Source: SURF-21 sp964592775
Lineage (GTDB): Bacteria; Actinomycetota; Geothermincolia; Geothermincolales; RBG-13-55-18
Direction: 5' to 3'
Length of the DNA: 8,902 bases
NCBI GenBank assembly: GCA_964592775.1
Contig: CAZQFX010000116.1
Location: 1 to 8,902, forward strand
Shown: in pieces, positions 1 to 7,152 of the stretch
Layout: each line of letters opens with the position of its first letter
How positions within the stretch are numbered: position 1 is the stretch's first letter
Notes under the pieces: generated by a model
Seen by the model: only the letters and a program-made list of their open reading frames with translations
Told to the model about the DNA's origin: nothing
Database searches by the model: none
Translations under genes and position numbers: made by a program

Positions 1-72
1 GGGCTCCATCTCCCCCAGCAGGTGGGGCTCGGGGTCGATCTTGAAGAAACCGTCCATCTCGAATCCGCTCAT
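1..72 (-). CDS. Start of a gene cut by the window edge; possible DUF35 Zn-ribbon OB-fold protein
   Basis: Only the first 24 codons are present; the frame is open to the window edge. An ATG at 72-70 is preceded by a strong Shine-Dalgarno (AAGGAGGAGGTC directly before the ATG). It lies 57 bases after the stop of the ene-reductase gene on the same strand, so it reads as the next operon gene. The visible peptide begins MSGFEMDGFF and continues KIDPEPHLLG. It resembles the short lead-in that precedes the first Cys pair in some DUF35 (Zn-ribbon/OB-fold, acyl-CoA-associated) proteins. That resemblance is weak because no cysteines or fold elements are in view. The existence of a gene start here is well supported; the family is a guess. 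Confidence 0.6.
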   Translation of the reverse strand, partial: MSGFEMDGFFKIDPEPHLLGEMEP

Positions 73-129
73 GACCTCCTCCTTCAGGCTTGGGTTTACA
101 ACAGCGATGTTTTCGTTTTGTTGGCCTTC

Positions 130-1494
130 CTATCTCCTGCCGGGCCCGCGGAAGGGCCGCCAGGCCTTCTCGATAACGGGGTACTCCGGTTTCCACCAGG
201 GCCGGTCCAGGGCGGGCATGTCGCCGGCGAGCATGCCGCGCGGGATGATGCTCTCCCGCTCCGTGCGCGGTCCGATCATGTATTCCGGGTTGGCGTACTC
301 GCGGCCCAGCTCCGGATTGTGCGGACATGCGATGCCGCTTCCGGCCAGGGATATGCCGAGACAGGTACTGCAGTAGCGGCATCTATTGATATCATCGGGG
401 CGGTTATCGGCTATCTTGTTGGGGTATTCGGGATCGATGAACAACTGACGTCCCAGGGCCGAGATATCGAACCATCCCTTCCCGATATCCGCGTCCGCCT
501 TGACCGGATCGTGCTGGGAAGCGACCATGACCGGGATCTTCAGGGCCTTCTTGAAGTCCCTTCCATGCTCCGGGATGTGCTTGGCGCGGTCCTTGTCCGG
601 GACCAGGTGGCCGCCCTCCTCGTATCCGCCGCCATCGGAGAGGCTCAGGTAATCGATGCCGCGTTCCTCGAGATCCTCGCCGACGTCGATCATCTCCTCG
701 CGGGTGAGGCCTCCTTCCATGTGCTCCTCGGCGCTGATGCGTACCCCCAGGGCTACGCCGGAGCCTACCGCGTAGCGTACCTGTTCGGCGGCCTCGTTAA
801 GGAAACGCTTGCGGTTTCTCCACTCCCCTCCGTACATGTCCGTCCGCTTGTTCGAGAACGGGGACAGGAACTGGTGCTCGAGGTATCCGTGCGGGGCGTG
901 GATCTCGATGGCGTCGAATCCGGCGATGACCAGCAGCTGGCAGCTGCGGGCGAACTCCTTCTGTTCGCTGTGGATCTCGTCGATGGTCATCTCCCGGGTC
1001 ATCTGGCCGACCACGAAGGAACGGGGATGCTCGATGTTCTTCCAGGCGATCTCGATGGCTTTGGGGGCCTTTTCGAGGGCGCACTCGTAGGGAAGGCCCG
1101 CCGTGGGAGCGGGAGCGAGTTCGTGGTGGTCGGCGGAATGCCCCTGGCGCCCGAACCCGATGGTGATCTGGGCGCAGGCCTGCGAGCCGAAGTAATGGAT
1201 GCGGTCGGTCAACAGCTTCAGCCCCTGGATGTGGCCGGGATGGTAACAATACAGGTTGCGCCCCCACACGAATCGCGATGCCATCTTCGTCCCCATTATC
1301 GCACCGGTTATGACCAGTGAGGCTCCACCCTTGGCCCGAGCGGCGTAATAGGAGATCATCTGCTCGGTTGCCTCGCCATTGTGCCCGGAGAGGGTGTCGT
1401 TCATGGGCGCGAGCACCATGCGGTGCTTCAATTCGACCGGCCCGATCTTGATCGGCTTGAGCAGGTTCTTGAAGGGATTGTCTTTCTTTGCCAT
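130..1494 (-). CDS. NADH:flavin oxidoreductase / old yellow enzyme family protein with Fe-S cysteine cluster, no FAD domain
   Basis: A 454-residue FMN TIM-barrel protein of the old yellow enzyme / 2,4-dienoyl-CoA reductase family. These enzymes reduce activated C=C bonds, often of enoyl-CoA or enoate substrates. Residues 8-30 are the usual barrel start (LLKPIKIGPVELKHRMVLAP). The active-site stretch EIHAPHGYLEHQFLSP (about 197-212) is followed by NKRTDMYGG (215-223), the family signature. GVRIS (250-254) and ALGRQLFIDPEYPNKI (346-361) match the late-barrel FMN-phosphate region. Cys372, Cys375, Cys378 and Cys390 form a CX2CX2CX11C cluster like the 4Fe-4S site of FadH-type reductases, where the usual spacing is CX2CX3CX11C. 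The protein ends about 64 residues later, so the FAD/NAD(P)H module of the roughly 650-700-residue relatives is absent. The start at 1494 is chosen because GGGAGG lies 6 bases upstream; the longer frame to 1566 adds 24 residues unlike the family. It follows the ligase gene by 106 bases. The substrate is unknown. Confidence 0.9.
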   Translation of the reverse strand: MAKKDNPFKNLLKPIKIGPVELKHRMVLAPMNDTLSGHNGEATEQMISYYAARAKGGASLVITGAIMGTKMASRFVWGRNLYCYHPGHIQGLKLLTDRIHYFGSQACAQITIGFGRQGHSADHHELAPAPTAGLPYECALEKAPKAIEIAWKNIEHPRSFVVGQMTREMTIDEIHSEQKEFARSCQLLVIAGFDAIEIHAPHGYLEHQFLSPFSNKRTDMYGGEWRNRKRFLNEAAEQVRYAVGSGVALGVRISAEEHMEGGLTREEMIDVGEDLEERGIDYLSLSDGGGYEEGGHLVPDKDRAKHIPEHGRDFKKALKIPVMVASQHDPVKADADIGKGWFDISALGRQLFIDPEYPNKIADNRPDDINRCRYCSTCLGISLAGSGIACPHNPELGREYANPEYMIGPRTERESIIPRGMLAGDMPALDRPWWKPEYPVIEKAWRPFRGPGRR

Positions 1495-1600
1495 GGCAAC
1501 CTCCCGATCCTTTCCTTTCACGTATTTCATCCCCGTCGCTGATCCAACGTTACGGCGACTTCTCACCTCCCGACGGCTGTCCCCCTGCGCTCATGGATCC

Positions 1601-3157
1601 TCATCCGATCTTCTTCTCCTGGTCGCCCCAGAAGCTCTTCTTCACGTCTTTTCTAACGATCTTCCCGATCGGGGTCTTGGGCAGGGAATCCCATACCTGT
1701 ACCCCCTTGGGACATTTGTAACCGGCGAGGCTCTTCTTGCAGTGGGCGATGAGTTCTTCCTCGCTGGCGGAAGCCCCCTCCTTCAACGCGACCACCGCCT
1801 GGACTTTCTCGCCCCACCTCTCGTCCGGCGCGGACACGACGGCGCATTCCTGTACGGAGGGATGCTCGTACAGCACGTCCTCGACTTCCTTGGGATAGAC
1901 GTTCTCGCCCCCGGTGATGATCATGTCCGCCTTGCGGTCCATGAGGTAGATGTATCCGTCCTCGTCGACCGTTCCCATGTCGCCGGTGTGCAACCAGCCG
2001 CCCCTGAGCACCTGCGCGGTGAGTTCCGGGTTCTTCCAGTAGCCCATCATGATGTTCCTGCCGCGGGCCACGATCTCTCCGATCTCGCCCACCCGCACCG
2101 GCTCGTCGTTATCGTCCACCACCCCGGCCTCCACCACGTGGGCCTCCTTGCCGGCGCTGGTCAGCCGCCTGGTAAGGTTTTCAGGCCCCTCCAGCACGTG
2201 GTCTTCCGGCATCAGGAAGGACACCACCGGAGCCGCCTCGGTCAGCCCGTAACCCTGGGCGAAGATGCTGCCGAACTTGTTTATGCACCGCTTGAGCACG
2301 TCGGGCGGGAAGGGGCTCCCGGCATAGGTCATGATCCTCAGGCTGGAGAGGTCGTATTCGTCGATCTGGGGAAGGCTCAGGAGCCATCCGTAGATGGTGG
2401 GGACGAGGTTGATGTGCGTGCACCGCTCGTCCTGGATCAACCGCAATATTTCCACCAGGTCGGGCCGGGGCATGATGACCACCTTTCCCCCCATCATAAG
2501 CAGGCACAGGGCCGGCCACAGGGAGATATGGAACAGGGGGAGGACGAAGCAGGTGGCGTCATCGGCATCGAAGCCCGAGACCAGGATGCAGCCGTACGCC
2601 GCGGTCATGAGGTTGCGGTGGGAGAGCATGACCCCCTTGGGAAGTCCGGTGGTGCCCCCCGTGTACATGAGTATGGCCAGCTCGTCCTCGCCCACGTCGA
2701 TCCAGGGATCGTCGGGTGAGGCCCCGGCCAGGAGGTCCTCGTAGTAGAGACAACCCTCGCACTCCTTGTCCAGCGAGATCCAACCCTTGATCTCATCGAA
2801 CTCCTTCCTCAAGCCCAGCGACCGCTCCTCGTAACCCTCGCCCGCCAGATGGAGGACGGCCTCACTGTCGTTGACGATATGGACGATCTCCCCATCGGAA
2901 AGGCGGAAGTTGAGCGGGGTGACGCTCATGCCGGCCTTGCCGGCGGCGAAATAGACCTCCATGTACTTGAACGTGTTCTCCGCGAGTATGGTCAGGCGGT
3001 CGCCCTTCTTGTATCCGAGGCCCAGCATGGCATTGGCGAGACGGTTCACCCGTTCCTCCATCCGCGCGTAGGTGATCCTGATGTCCTCGAAGACCATGGC
3101 CTCCTTATGAGGATAGAGCTTGTTCCCCTTGCGCGGGACGTCCCCTAACGTGTACAT
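1601..3157 (-). CDS. AMP-forming acyl-CoA ligase (fatty-acyl-CoA synthetase-like, ANL superfamily)
   Basis: A 518-residue adenylate-forming enzyme that activates a carboxylic acid with ATP and then transfers it to CoA, the entry step of the pathway. Core motifs are complete: the phosphate loop YTGGTTGLPKG (165-175), the A5 motif YGLTEAA (303-309), HTGD (390-393) with the ribose-binding Asp393, the hinge stretch DRKADMIITGGENVYPKEVE (407-426), and the C-terminal PKTPIGK (493-499) with catalytic Lys499. Length is normal for the medium/long-chain or aromatic acyl-CoA ligase group; there is no membrane segment. Start 3157 has AGGAGGG with 6 bases of spacing. The acyl-CoA dehydrogenase stop lies 29 bases upstream, so the two are probably co-transcribed. 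Motifs do not fix the acid; a fatty, branched, aromatic or steroid side-chain acid all remain possible. Confidence 0.95.
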   Translation of the reverse strand: MYTLGDVPRKGNKLYPHKEAMVFEDIRITYARMEERVNRLANAMLGLGYKKGDRLTILAENTFKYMEVYFAAGKAGMSVTPLNFRLSDGEIVHIVNDSEAVLHLAGEGYEERSLGLRKEFDEIKGWISLDKECEGCLYYEDLLAGASPDDPWIDVGEDELAILMYTGGTTGLPKGVMLSHRNLMTAAYGCILVSGFDADDATCFVLPLFHISLWPALCLLMMGGKVVIMPRPDLVEILRLIQDERCTHINLVPTIYGWLLSLPQIDEYDLSSLRIMTYAGSPFPPDVLKRCINKFGSIFAQGYGLTEAAPVVSFLMPEDHVLEGPENLTRRLTSAGKEAHVVEAGVVDDNDEPVRVGEIGEIVARGRNIMMGYWKNPELTAQVLRGGWLHTGDMGTVDEDGYIYLMDRKADMIITGGENVYPKEVEDVLYEHPSVQECAVVSAPDERWGEKVQAVVALKEGASASEEELIAHCKKSLAGYKCPKGVQVWDSLPKTPIGKIVRKDVKKSFWGDQEKKIG

Positions 3158-3186
3158 CCAAATCCCTCCTATCTCTTACCAGCCGC

Positions 3187-4347
3187 TCAATACGACTTGG
3201 GCAGGCCGTAGCTCTGGGCGATATAGTTCATGCTCATCTCGTCCGAGATGGGGCTGAACATCATCTGCTTGTAGTCGCGGAAGTGCCGCTGTATGTCGTA
3301 TTCCATGGTGAAGCCGTACCCGCCGAATATCTCCATGCCGTGCAGGGCGGCCTTTTCCGAGGCGCGGCAGGCCACGATCTTGGCCATGGTGGCCTCCACG
3401 TCGTAGCGCTCGCCCGCGTCGCAGAGCCATGCGCACTTGTAGATGAGATTGCGGGCGTTCTCGATCTCGATGGCGATGTCCGCGAGATAGTGCTGGATGA
3501 TCTGGAATTGACCGATGGGCTTGCCGAAGGCCGTGCGTTCCCTGGCGTACTGCAGGGCGTCGTCGAAGGCCGCCCTGGCGATCCCCAGCGAGAGCATGGA
3601 GGTGCCGATACGCTCGGGGTTGAGGGTCCCCAGTATGTGGTACCAGCCCATGTTCTCGGTCCCCAGCAGGTTGCCCGCGGGAACCCTCACGTCCTCGAAG
3701 AAGATCTCGGTGGTGCCGCAGGCATGGATACCGACCTTGTCGATGAGGTTGATGGTGACGCCTGGGCTGCGGGCATCGACGATGAAGACGGAGAGGCCCT
3801 TCGAGCGCTTTACCTCCTTGTCGGTGATGGCGATCAGCAGTATCCAATCCGCCACGTGGGCGCCGGAGATGAACATCTTCGAGCCGTTCACGACGTATGA
3901 GTCCCCGTCCCTCTCCGCGGTGGTGGCGATGGCGCCGAGGATGTCGGTGCCCCCGGCGGGCTCCGTCAGGGCCATGCACCACTTCTCCTTCCCCTCGGCG
4001 ATCGGCGGCAGGTACGCGCGCTTCTGCTCCTCCGTGCCCAGCTCGGCGACGGGCCTCCCGCCGAAGGCGGGCGTGAGCCCCATGGATATGGCCACGGCGA
4101 CGCTCGCCGTGGCCAGTTCCTCCGCGGCCACGCAGAAATCGAACATGCCCGCCCCCGCCCCTCCGTATTCCTCGGGTATGGAGATACCGAAGAAACCTAT
4201 ATCCGCGAGCTTCCCGACCATGTCCTCGGGGGGAAAGTCGCAGTTCTCGTCCAGCCACCGCACGTACTCCTTGGTGAGCTCCTTGCGGCAGAACTCTCGG
4301 AAGGTATCCCGGAGCATCTTCTGCTCCTCGGTCAGCATGAAATCCAT
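3187..4347 (-). CDS. Acyl-CoA dehydrogenase (FAD-dependent)
   Basis: A 386-residue flavoprotein of standard length that introduces the alpha,beta double bond into an acyl-CoA, passing electrons normally to ETF (not seen here). Domains run in the usual order: an N-terminal helical domain, a middle beta domain with the FAD/substrate motif MALTEPAGGTD (125-135) and YVVNGSKMFISGA (151-163), then the C-terminal helical domain with ARERTAFGKPIGQFQ (268-282) and FGGYGFTMEYDIQRHFRD (341-358). The common catalytic Glu of the IYEGT motif is not there: the aligned stretch is FSPISDEMSMNYIA (364-377), with Pro366 at the Glu position. Glu245 in NPERIG sits where isovaleryl- and long-chain acyl-CoA dehydrogenases carry their base, so activity is likely kept. 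The ATG follows the crotonase TAG with no gap, which suggests translational coupling. The substrate is not predictable in detail. Confidence 0.94.
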   Translation of the reverse strand: MDFMLTEEQKMLRDTFREFCRKELTKEYVRWLDENCDFPPEDMVGKLADIGFFGISIPEEYGGAGAGMFDFCVAAEELATASVAVAISMGLTPAFGGRPVAELGTEEQKRAYLPPIAEGKEKWCMALTEPAGGTDILGAIATTAERDGDSYVVNGSKMFISGAHVADWILLIAITDKEVKRSKGLSVFIVDARSPGVTINLIDKVGIHACGTTEIFFEDVRVPAGNLLGTENMGWYHILGTLNPERIGTSMLSLGIARAAFDDALQYARERTAFGKPIGQFQIIQHYLADIAIEIENARNLIYKCAWLCDAGERYDVEATMAKIVACRASEKAALHGMEIFGGYGFTMEYDIQRHFRDYKQMMFSPISDEMSMNYIAQSYGLPKSY

Positions 4348-5157
4348 CTAACGCTTCTCCTCCGTGCTCTTTTTCTCCGCTTCCTGCATCATGCGGATGG
4401 CCGGCTCCAGGTATTTGCGCGTCTCCTCCGCTCCCACCAGGGTCATGATGGTTCCCCGCTCTATGGCCAGGGCCGCGTCGATGGAAGCGCAGGCGAGGGA
4501 GTTGTTCACGATGTTCATCCCGGCGCGCACGGCGGCCTTCGACTTGGATGCGATGCTGCGCGCCATGTTCATGGCTTCATCCTCCACCTGGTCCACCGCG
4601 ACCACCTTGTTCACCAACCCCAGCTGCAATGCCTCCCGGGCGTCGATCATCGCCCCGGTGAAGAGGAGTTCCTTGGCCTTGCGCACCGGGATGGCGCGCG
4701 GCAGGCGTACGGTGCCCCCCCACCCGGGAAGCAGCCCGATGTTTATCTCCAGCACTCCGAACATGGAGTTCTCGCCCGCCACGATCATGTCGCAGCACAG
4801 GGCCAGCTCCAGCCCTCCCGCCACGCAGGCGCCCTTCACCGCGGCGATCCAGGGGAACTCCGCCGTCTCCAGGGCGCGCGTGATGGTCCCCCCGTCGTTG
4901 CGCAGGTAGCCGTAGGCCTTCTCCACCTCCTGCAGGGTGTCGAAGATGGGGAGGTCCGCGCCCGCGCAGAAGGCCTTCTCGCCGGCGCCGGTGATGATGG
5001 CGCAGCGCACCTCGGGTTCCGAGTTCATGCGCGGCACCGCCTCCTTGAGCTCGGCGATGAGCTCCGCGTTGAGGGCGTTGCGTTTCCCGGGGCGGTTCAG
5101 GGTTATCTTCCCGATATTCTCCTCCACCTCGTATATGAGGTTCTCGTAATCCGCCAT
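4348..5157 (-). CDS. Enoyl-CoA hydratase/isomerase (crotonase family)
   Basis: A 269-residue crotonase, typical for the family, expected to add water to the trans-2-enoyl-CoA made by the adjacent dehydrogenase. Visible signatures are NRPGKRNALN (21-30), the oxyanion-hole segment AFCAGADL (62-69), ACVAGGLELALCCD (110-123) and FGVLEINIGLLPGWGGT (133-149). Both glutamates of true hydratases align: Glu117 in GGLELA and Glu137 in VLEINIG. A hydratase is therefore more likely than a member with altered chemistry, although crotonases are catalytically diverse. The start at 5157 has AAGGAG about 7 bases upstream. Its TAG abuts the ATG of the acyl-CoA dehydrogenase gene, and it follows the DUF35 gene by 52 bases. 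The C-terminus is rich in Lys and Glu (EAEKKSTEEKR), as often seen. Confidence 0.93.
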   Translation of the reverse strand: MADYENLIYEVEENIGKITLNRPGKRNALNAELIAELKEAVPRMNSEPEVRCAIITGAGEKAFCAGADLPIFDTLQEVEKAYGYLRNDGGTITRALETAEFPWIAAVKGACVAGGLELALCCDMIVAGENSMFGVLEINIGLLPGWGGTVRLPRAIPVRKAKELLFTGAMIDAREALQLGLVNKVVAVDQVEDEAMNMARSIASKSKAAVRAGMNIVNNSLACASIDAALAIERGTIMTLVGAEETRKYLEPAIRMMQEAEKKSTEEKR

Positions 5158-5209
5158 TGCTCTCTCCTTCCCCCGCAGGGCCGGTACCTCTAAACGGTCT
5201 CCAACGCGA

Positions 5210-5668
5210 TCAAGTGGCCGGTTTCCACTTGGGAAGGCTGATAGCCTCCGACACGTCTTCGAAGACCACCTCCAGCTCCATACCGTTCTCCAGCTCGTCC
5301 TGGTCGCACTGGACTATGTTCGAGATCATGCGGGGGCCTTCAGGCAGGTCTATCATGGCCAGGACGTAGGGCATGTCGTCCCAGAAGGGGAAGGGCACCC
5401 CGAAGGTGTTGACGGCATAGGCGTAGAGGGTCCCTTTGCCGGAAGCCTCTATCCACTCGTGCTCGTCCGCTTGGCAGGCGGTGCAATAGAGATAGGGCGG
5501 GTGGTCGATATTGCCGCACCTGGAGCACTTCTTCAGGACGAGCCGGTGCTCTTTGGCCGCGTCCCAGAAAGGCTGGGACCATGCGGTGGGGACGGGCAGC
5601 GGCTTTCTCACCTCTTCGTCCGACAGGCCGAGCAGATCCTTGATGCTCACCTTCTCCTCGCTCATCAT
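5210..5668 (-). CDS. DUF35 Zn-ribbon / OB-fold protein, partner of the thiolase-like protein
   Basis: A 152-residue small protein with an N-terminal helical hook, a rubredoxin-like zinc ribbon made by Cys48, Cys51, Cys62 and Cys65 (KKCSRCG and YCTAC), and a C-terminal OB fold (about 68-150; GKGTLYAYAVN, YVLAMIDLPEG, NGMELEVVFED). In known systems such proteins bind thiolase-fold partners and help hold the CoA substrate. Examples are the archaeal acetoacetyl-CoA thiolase/HMG-CoA synthase complex, the Ltp2-ChsH2 DUF35 steroid aldolase and BbsA-BbsB in toluene degradation. The adjacent thiolase-like gene ends 51 bases upstream on the same strand, which supports a stoichiometric complex. ATGs at 5668 and 5665 are both possible; GAGGAGG lies 5 bases before the first, which is preferred. 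It is probably a non-catalytic structural or substrate-binding subunit. Confidence 0.92.
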   Translation of the reverse strand: MMSEEKVSIKDLLGLSDEEVRKPLPVPTAWSQPFWDAAKEHRLVLKKCSRCGNIDHPPYLYCTACQADEHEWIEASGKGTLYAYAVNTFGVPFPFWDDMPYVLAMIDLPEGPRMISNIVQCDQDELENGMELEVVFEDVSEAISLPKWKPAT

Positions 5669-5719
5669 CTTGTCCTCCTCATTCCCATTCGCGAAATCGG
5701 GGGCGGCCGTCCAAACCGG

Positions 5720-6922
5720 CTACCCCGGGATCTCGTTTCCCAGCACGGTAAAGTGACAGTCCATGAAGGCGCCCCCGCCGGTGTTCTCGATGAGGAACCT
5801 CGCCCCTTCCACCTGGGCCTTGCCCGCCTTCCCCTGCAGCTGGCGCACCGACTCCACGAAGAGCGCGATGCCTACGCCGGTGCCGGTGTGCCCGAAGGAT
5901 AACGCCTCGCCGTTGGTGGTCAAAGGGTATTTGCCGCCGGGCGAGGTCTCGCCGGATTCGACCAGCGCCCCGGACCGCCCCGGTTCGCAGATCCCCAAAG
6001 CGTCCATGACTATGAGCTGCAAAGTGGGGTAGGAGCCGTAGACCTGGAAGATGTCCATGTCTTCCGGCCCCAGCCCCGATCTCTCGTAGGCGGCGCCGGC
6101 CACCGGCGCCATGTTCTCTCCCATCTTGGCGAGGTCTTTGGACTTCGACCGCGTGATGGTGCGGTGGGAGTAACTGGAGGCGTCGCTCAGTATATAGACC
6201 GGTCTGCCGCATACCTTCCTCGCCTTCTCCGCAGTGGTCATGATGAAGGCGCTTCCGCCGTCCGCCAGGACGTTGCACATGAAAGCCGTCAGGGGATAGG
6301 AGACCATGCGGCTGGACAACACCTTCTCCATCGTGATCTCCTTCTGGTTGAACATGGCGTTGGGCTGCAGCATGGCCCAGCGGCGGTTGGCCACGCACAC
6401 CGCGGCCACCTGCTCGATGGTGGTGCCGGTATAGGCCATATACCCCTGGGTGACCATGGCCGAAAGCGCGTTATAAGTCATGCCGTAGGGTACCTCCCAC
6501 TCCACGTCCGAGCCGGCGATGGAAAAGTACCTGGCCTGCTCGTTGGGGGTGAAGGTGGAGAAGCGCTGGGCGTGCACCACCAGCACGGTGTCCGTCTCCC
6601 CCGAGTGCAGGATGCCCTCCGCCGTCTTGCGCAGGGAGAAGCTGGAAGCGCCACCCGAAGAGGTCATGCAGGTGATCTTGCACCCCCTGGCACCTATGGC
6701 CTCCGGAAGGCGTCCGTAGACCATCTCGGTGTTGTAGTCGTTCTCGAGATTGGACATGATGTGCTGCGCGCATACCACCGCCCCGATGTCGTCCTTGTCG
6801 ATACCAGCGTCCCGGATGGCCGTCCGCGCCACCGTGTACGCGGTCTCGAACTCGGAGCGCCCGGGATAATTTCCGCAGGGCACTTCGCCGGTGCCGATTA
6901 TCGCGAATTCGCCTCGGGCCAT
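5720..6922 (-). CDS. Thiolase-superfamily protein (SCP2-thiolase/Ltp2-like) lacking the canonical nucleophilic Cys
   Basis: A 400-residue thiolase-fold protein and first gene of the operon. The thiolase C-terminal elements are present: GEALSFGHTGTGVG (338-351) with His345, and the closing ENTGGGAFMDCHFTVLG (379-395). Where thiolases have C-x-S-G, this protein reads TSSGG (87-91), so the aligned residue is Thr87; a Cys (Cys85) lies two residues earlier and out of register. Where SCP2-type thiolases have HDxF this one has YGSY (295-298), with Tyr295 at the His position. That pattern is what I recall for the Ltp2 steroid side-chain aldolase, a thiolase fold turned retro-aldolase that works with a DUF35 partner. 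A DUF35 gene follows here directly. It may thus cleave a beta-hydroxyacyl-CoA rather than a beta-ketoacyl-CoA. Automated annotation would call it acetyl-CoA acetyltransferase. Start 6922 has AAGGAG with 6 bases of spacing. Confidence 0.9.
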   Translation of the reverse strand: MARGEFAIIGTGEVPCGNYPGRSEFETAYTVARTAIRDAGIDKDDIGAVVCAQHIMSNLENDYNTEMVYGRLPEAIGARGCKITCMTSSGGASSFSLRKTAEGILHSGETDTVLVVHAQRFSTFTPNEQARYFSIAGSDVEWEVPYGMTYNALSAMVTQGYMAYTGTTIEQVAAVCVANRRWAMLQPNAMFNQKEITMEKVLSSRMVSYPLTAFMCNVLADGGSAFIMTTAEKARKVCGRPVYILSDASSYSHRTITRSKSKDLAKMGENMAPVAGAAYERSGLGPEDMDIFQVYGSYPTLQLIVMDALGICEPGRSGALVESGETSPGGKYPLTTNGEALSFGHTGTGVGIALFVESVRQLQGKAGKAQVEGARFLIENTGGGAFMDCHFTVLGNEIPG

Positions 6923-6956
6923 GAGTAGCTCCTTCCACTCGTCGCATGCACTCTAG

Positions 6957-6989
6957 TAATGTTTAGTACTAGTACGGTACGGTACATTA
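6957..6989. promoter_or_regulatory. Candidate operator: GTAC-rich inverted repeat at the operon transcription start
   Basis: TAATGT at 6957-6962 is mirrored by ACATTA at 6984-6989. Inside lies a perfect 10-bp palindrome GTACTAGTAC (6966-6975) followed by two further GTAC units spaced five bases apart (6977-6980, 6982-6985). The element sits just downstream of the -10 box of the operon promoter, where a bound repressor would block transcription. Size and symmetry suit a TetR-type dimer. The link to the neighbouring regulator is inferred from position. Confidence 0.55.
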
Positions 6990-6993
6990 TCTG

Positions 6994-7022
6994 AGTTTAA
7001 TAGCGGGGGGCGGCTTTGTCAA
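6994..7022 (-). promoter_or_regulatory. Sigma-70-type promoter of the catabolic operon
   Basis: On the minus strand a perfect TTGACA (7022-7017) is followed after exactly 17 bases by TAAACT (6999-6994), a 4/6 match to TATAAT. Transcription would start near 6987, giving a leader of about 65 bases before the thiolase-like ATG at 6922. The spacer is G+C-rich and contains a run of six C on the transcribed sense. No better pair is visible upstream of the operon. Confidence 0.6.
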
Positions 7023-7056
7023 TACCGGCCATTAGGAATATATAATTCTATCCGGT

Positions 7057-7080
7057 TACATATTTAGTAGTATTTATGTA
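7057..7080. promoter_or_regulatory. Second candidate operator: imperfect palindrome upstream of the regulator promoter
   Basis: TACATA (7057-7062) and TATGTA (7075-7080) form outer inverted arms around TTTAGTAGTATT. The core TTTAGTA (7063-7069) also occurs in the operon-side element (6962-6968), so both could be bound by the same protein. It touches the TTGACA box of the plus-strand promoter, which would suit autoregulation. The AT-rich composition makes chance symmetry possible. Confidence 0.35.
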
Positions 7081-7110
7081 TTGACAATATAGCTTATATT
7101 ACTCTTAAAT
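7081..7110 (+). promoter_or_regulatory. Promoter-like sequence for the MerR-TetR regulator
   Basis: TTGACA at 7081-7086 is followed after 18 bases by TTAAAT at 7105-7110 (4/6 match to the -10 consensus). A start near 7117 would leave a leader of about 35 bases. A TATAAT at 7041-7046 has no convincing -35 partner at 16-18 bases, so it is less likely. The whole tract 7020-7140 is strongly AT-rich compared with the coding DNA on either side. Confidence 0.45.
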
Positions 7111-7152
7111 AGCTATTAGATTCTATCGACTCGCAAGAATGGGATCGTGGTG

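Noticed and set aside
22..1320. Long plus-strand open frame (432 codons) opposite the ene-reductase gene
   Set aside because: It has no family motifs or ribosome binding site. It is the antisense shadow of a G+C-rich gene with clear OYE signatures.
1495..1566. Upstream extension of the ene-reductase gene by 24 codons
   Set aside because: The extension is basic and unlike the family, while the ATG at 1494 has a GGGAGG site at good spacing.
1379..2719. Long plus-strand open frame (446 codons) opposite the acyl-CoA ligase
   Set aside because: Low-complexity His/Val/Asp-rich translation with no domain. The minus strand carries all ten-class ANL motifs.
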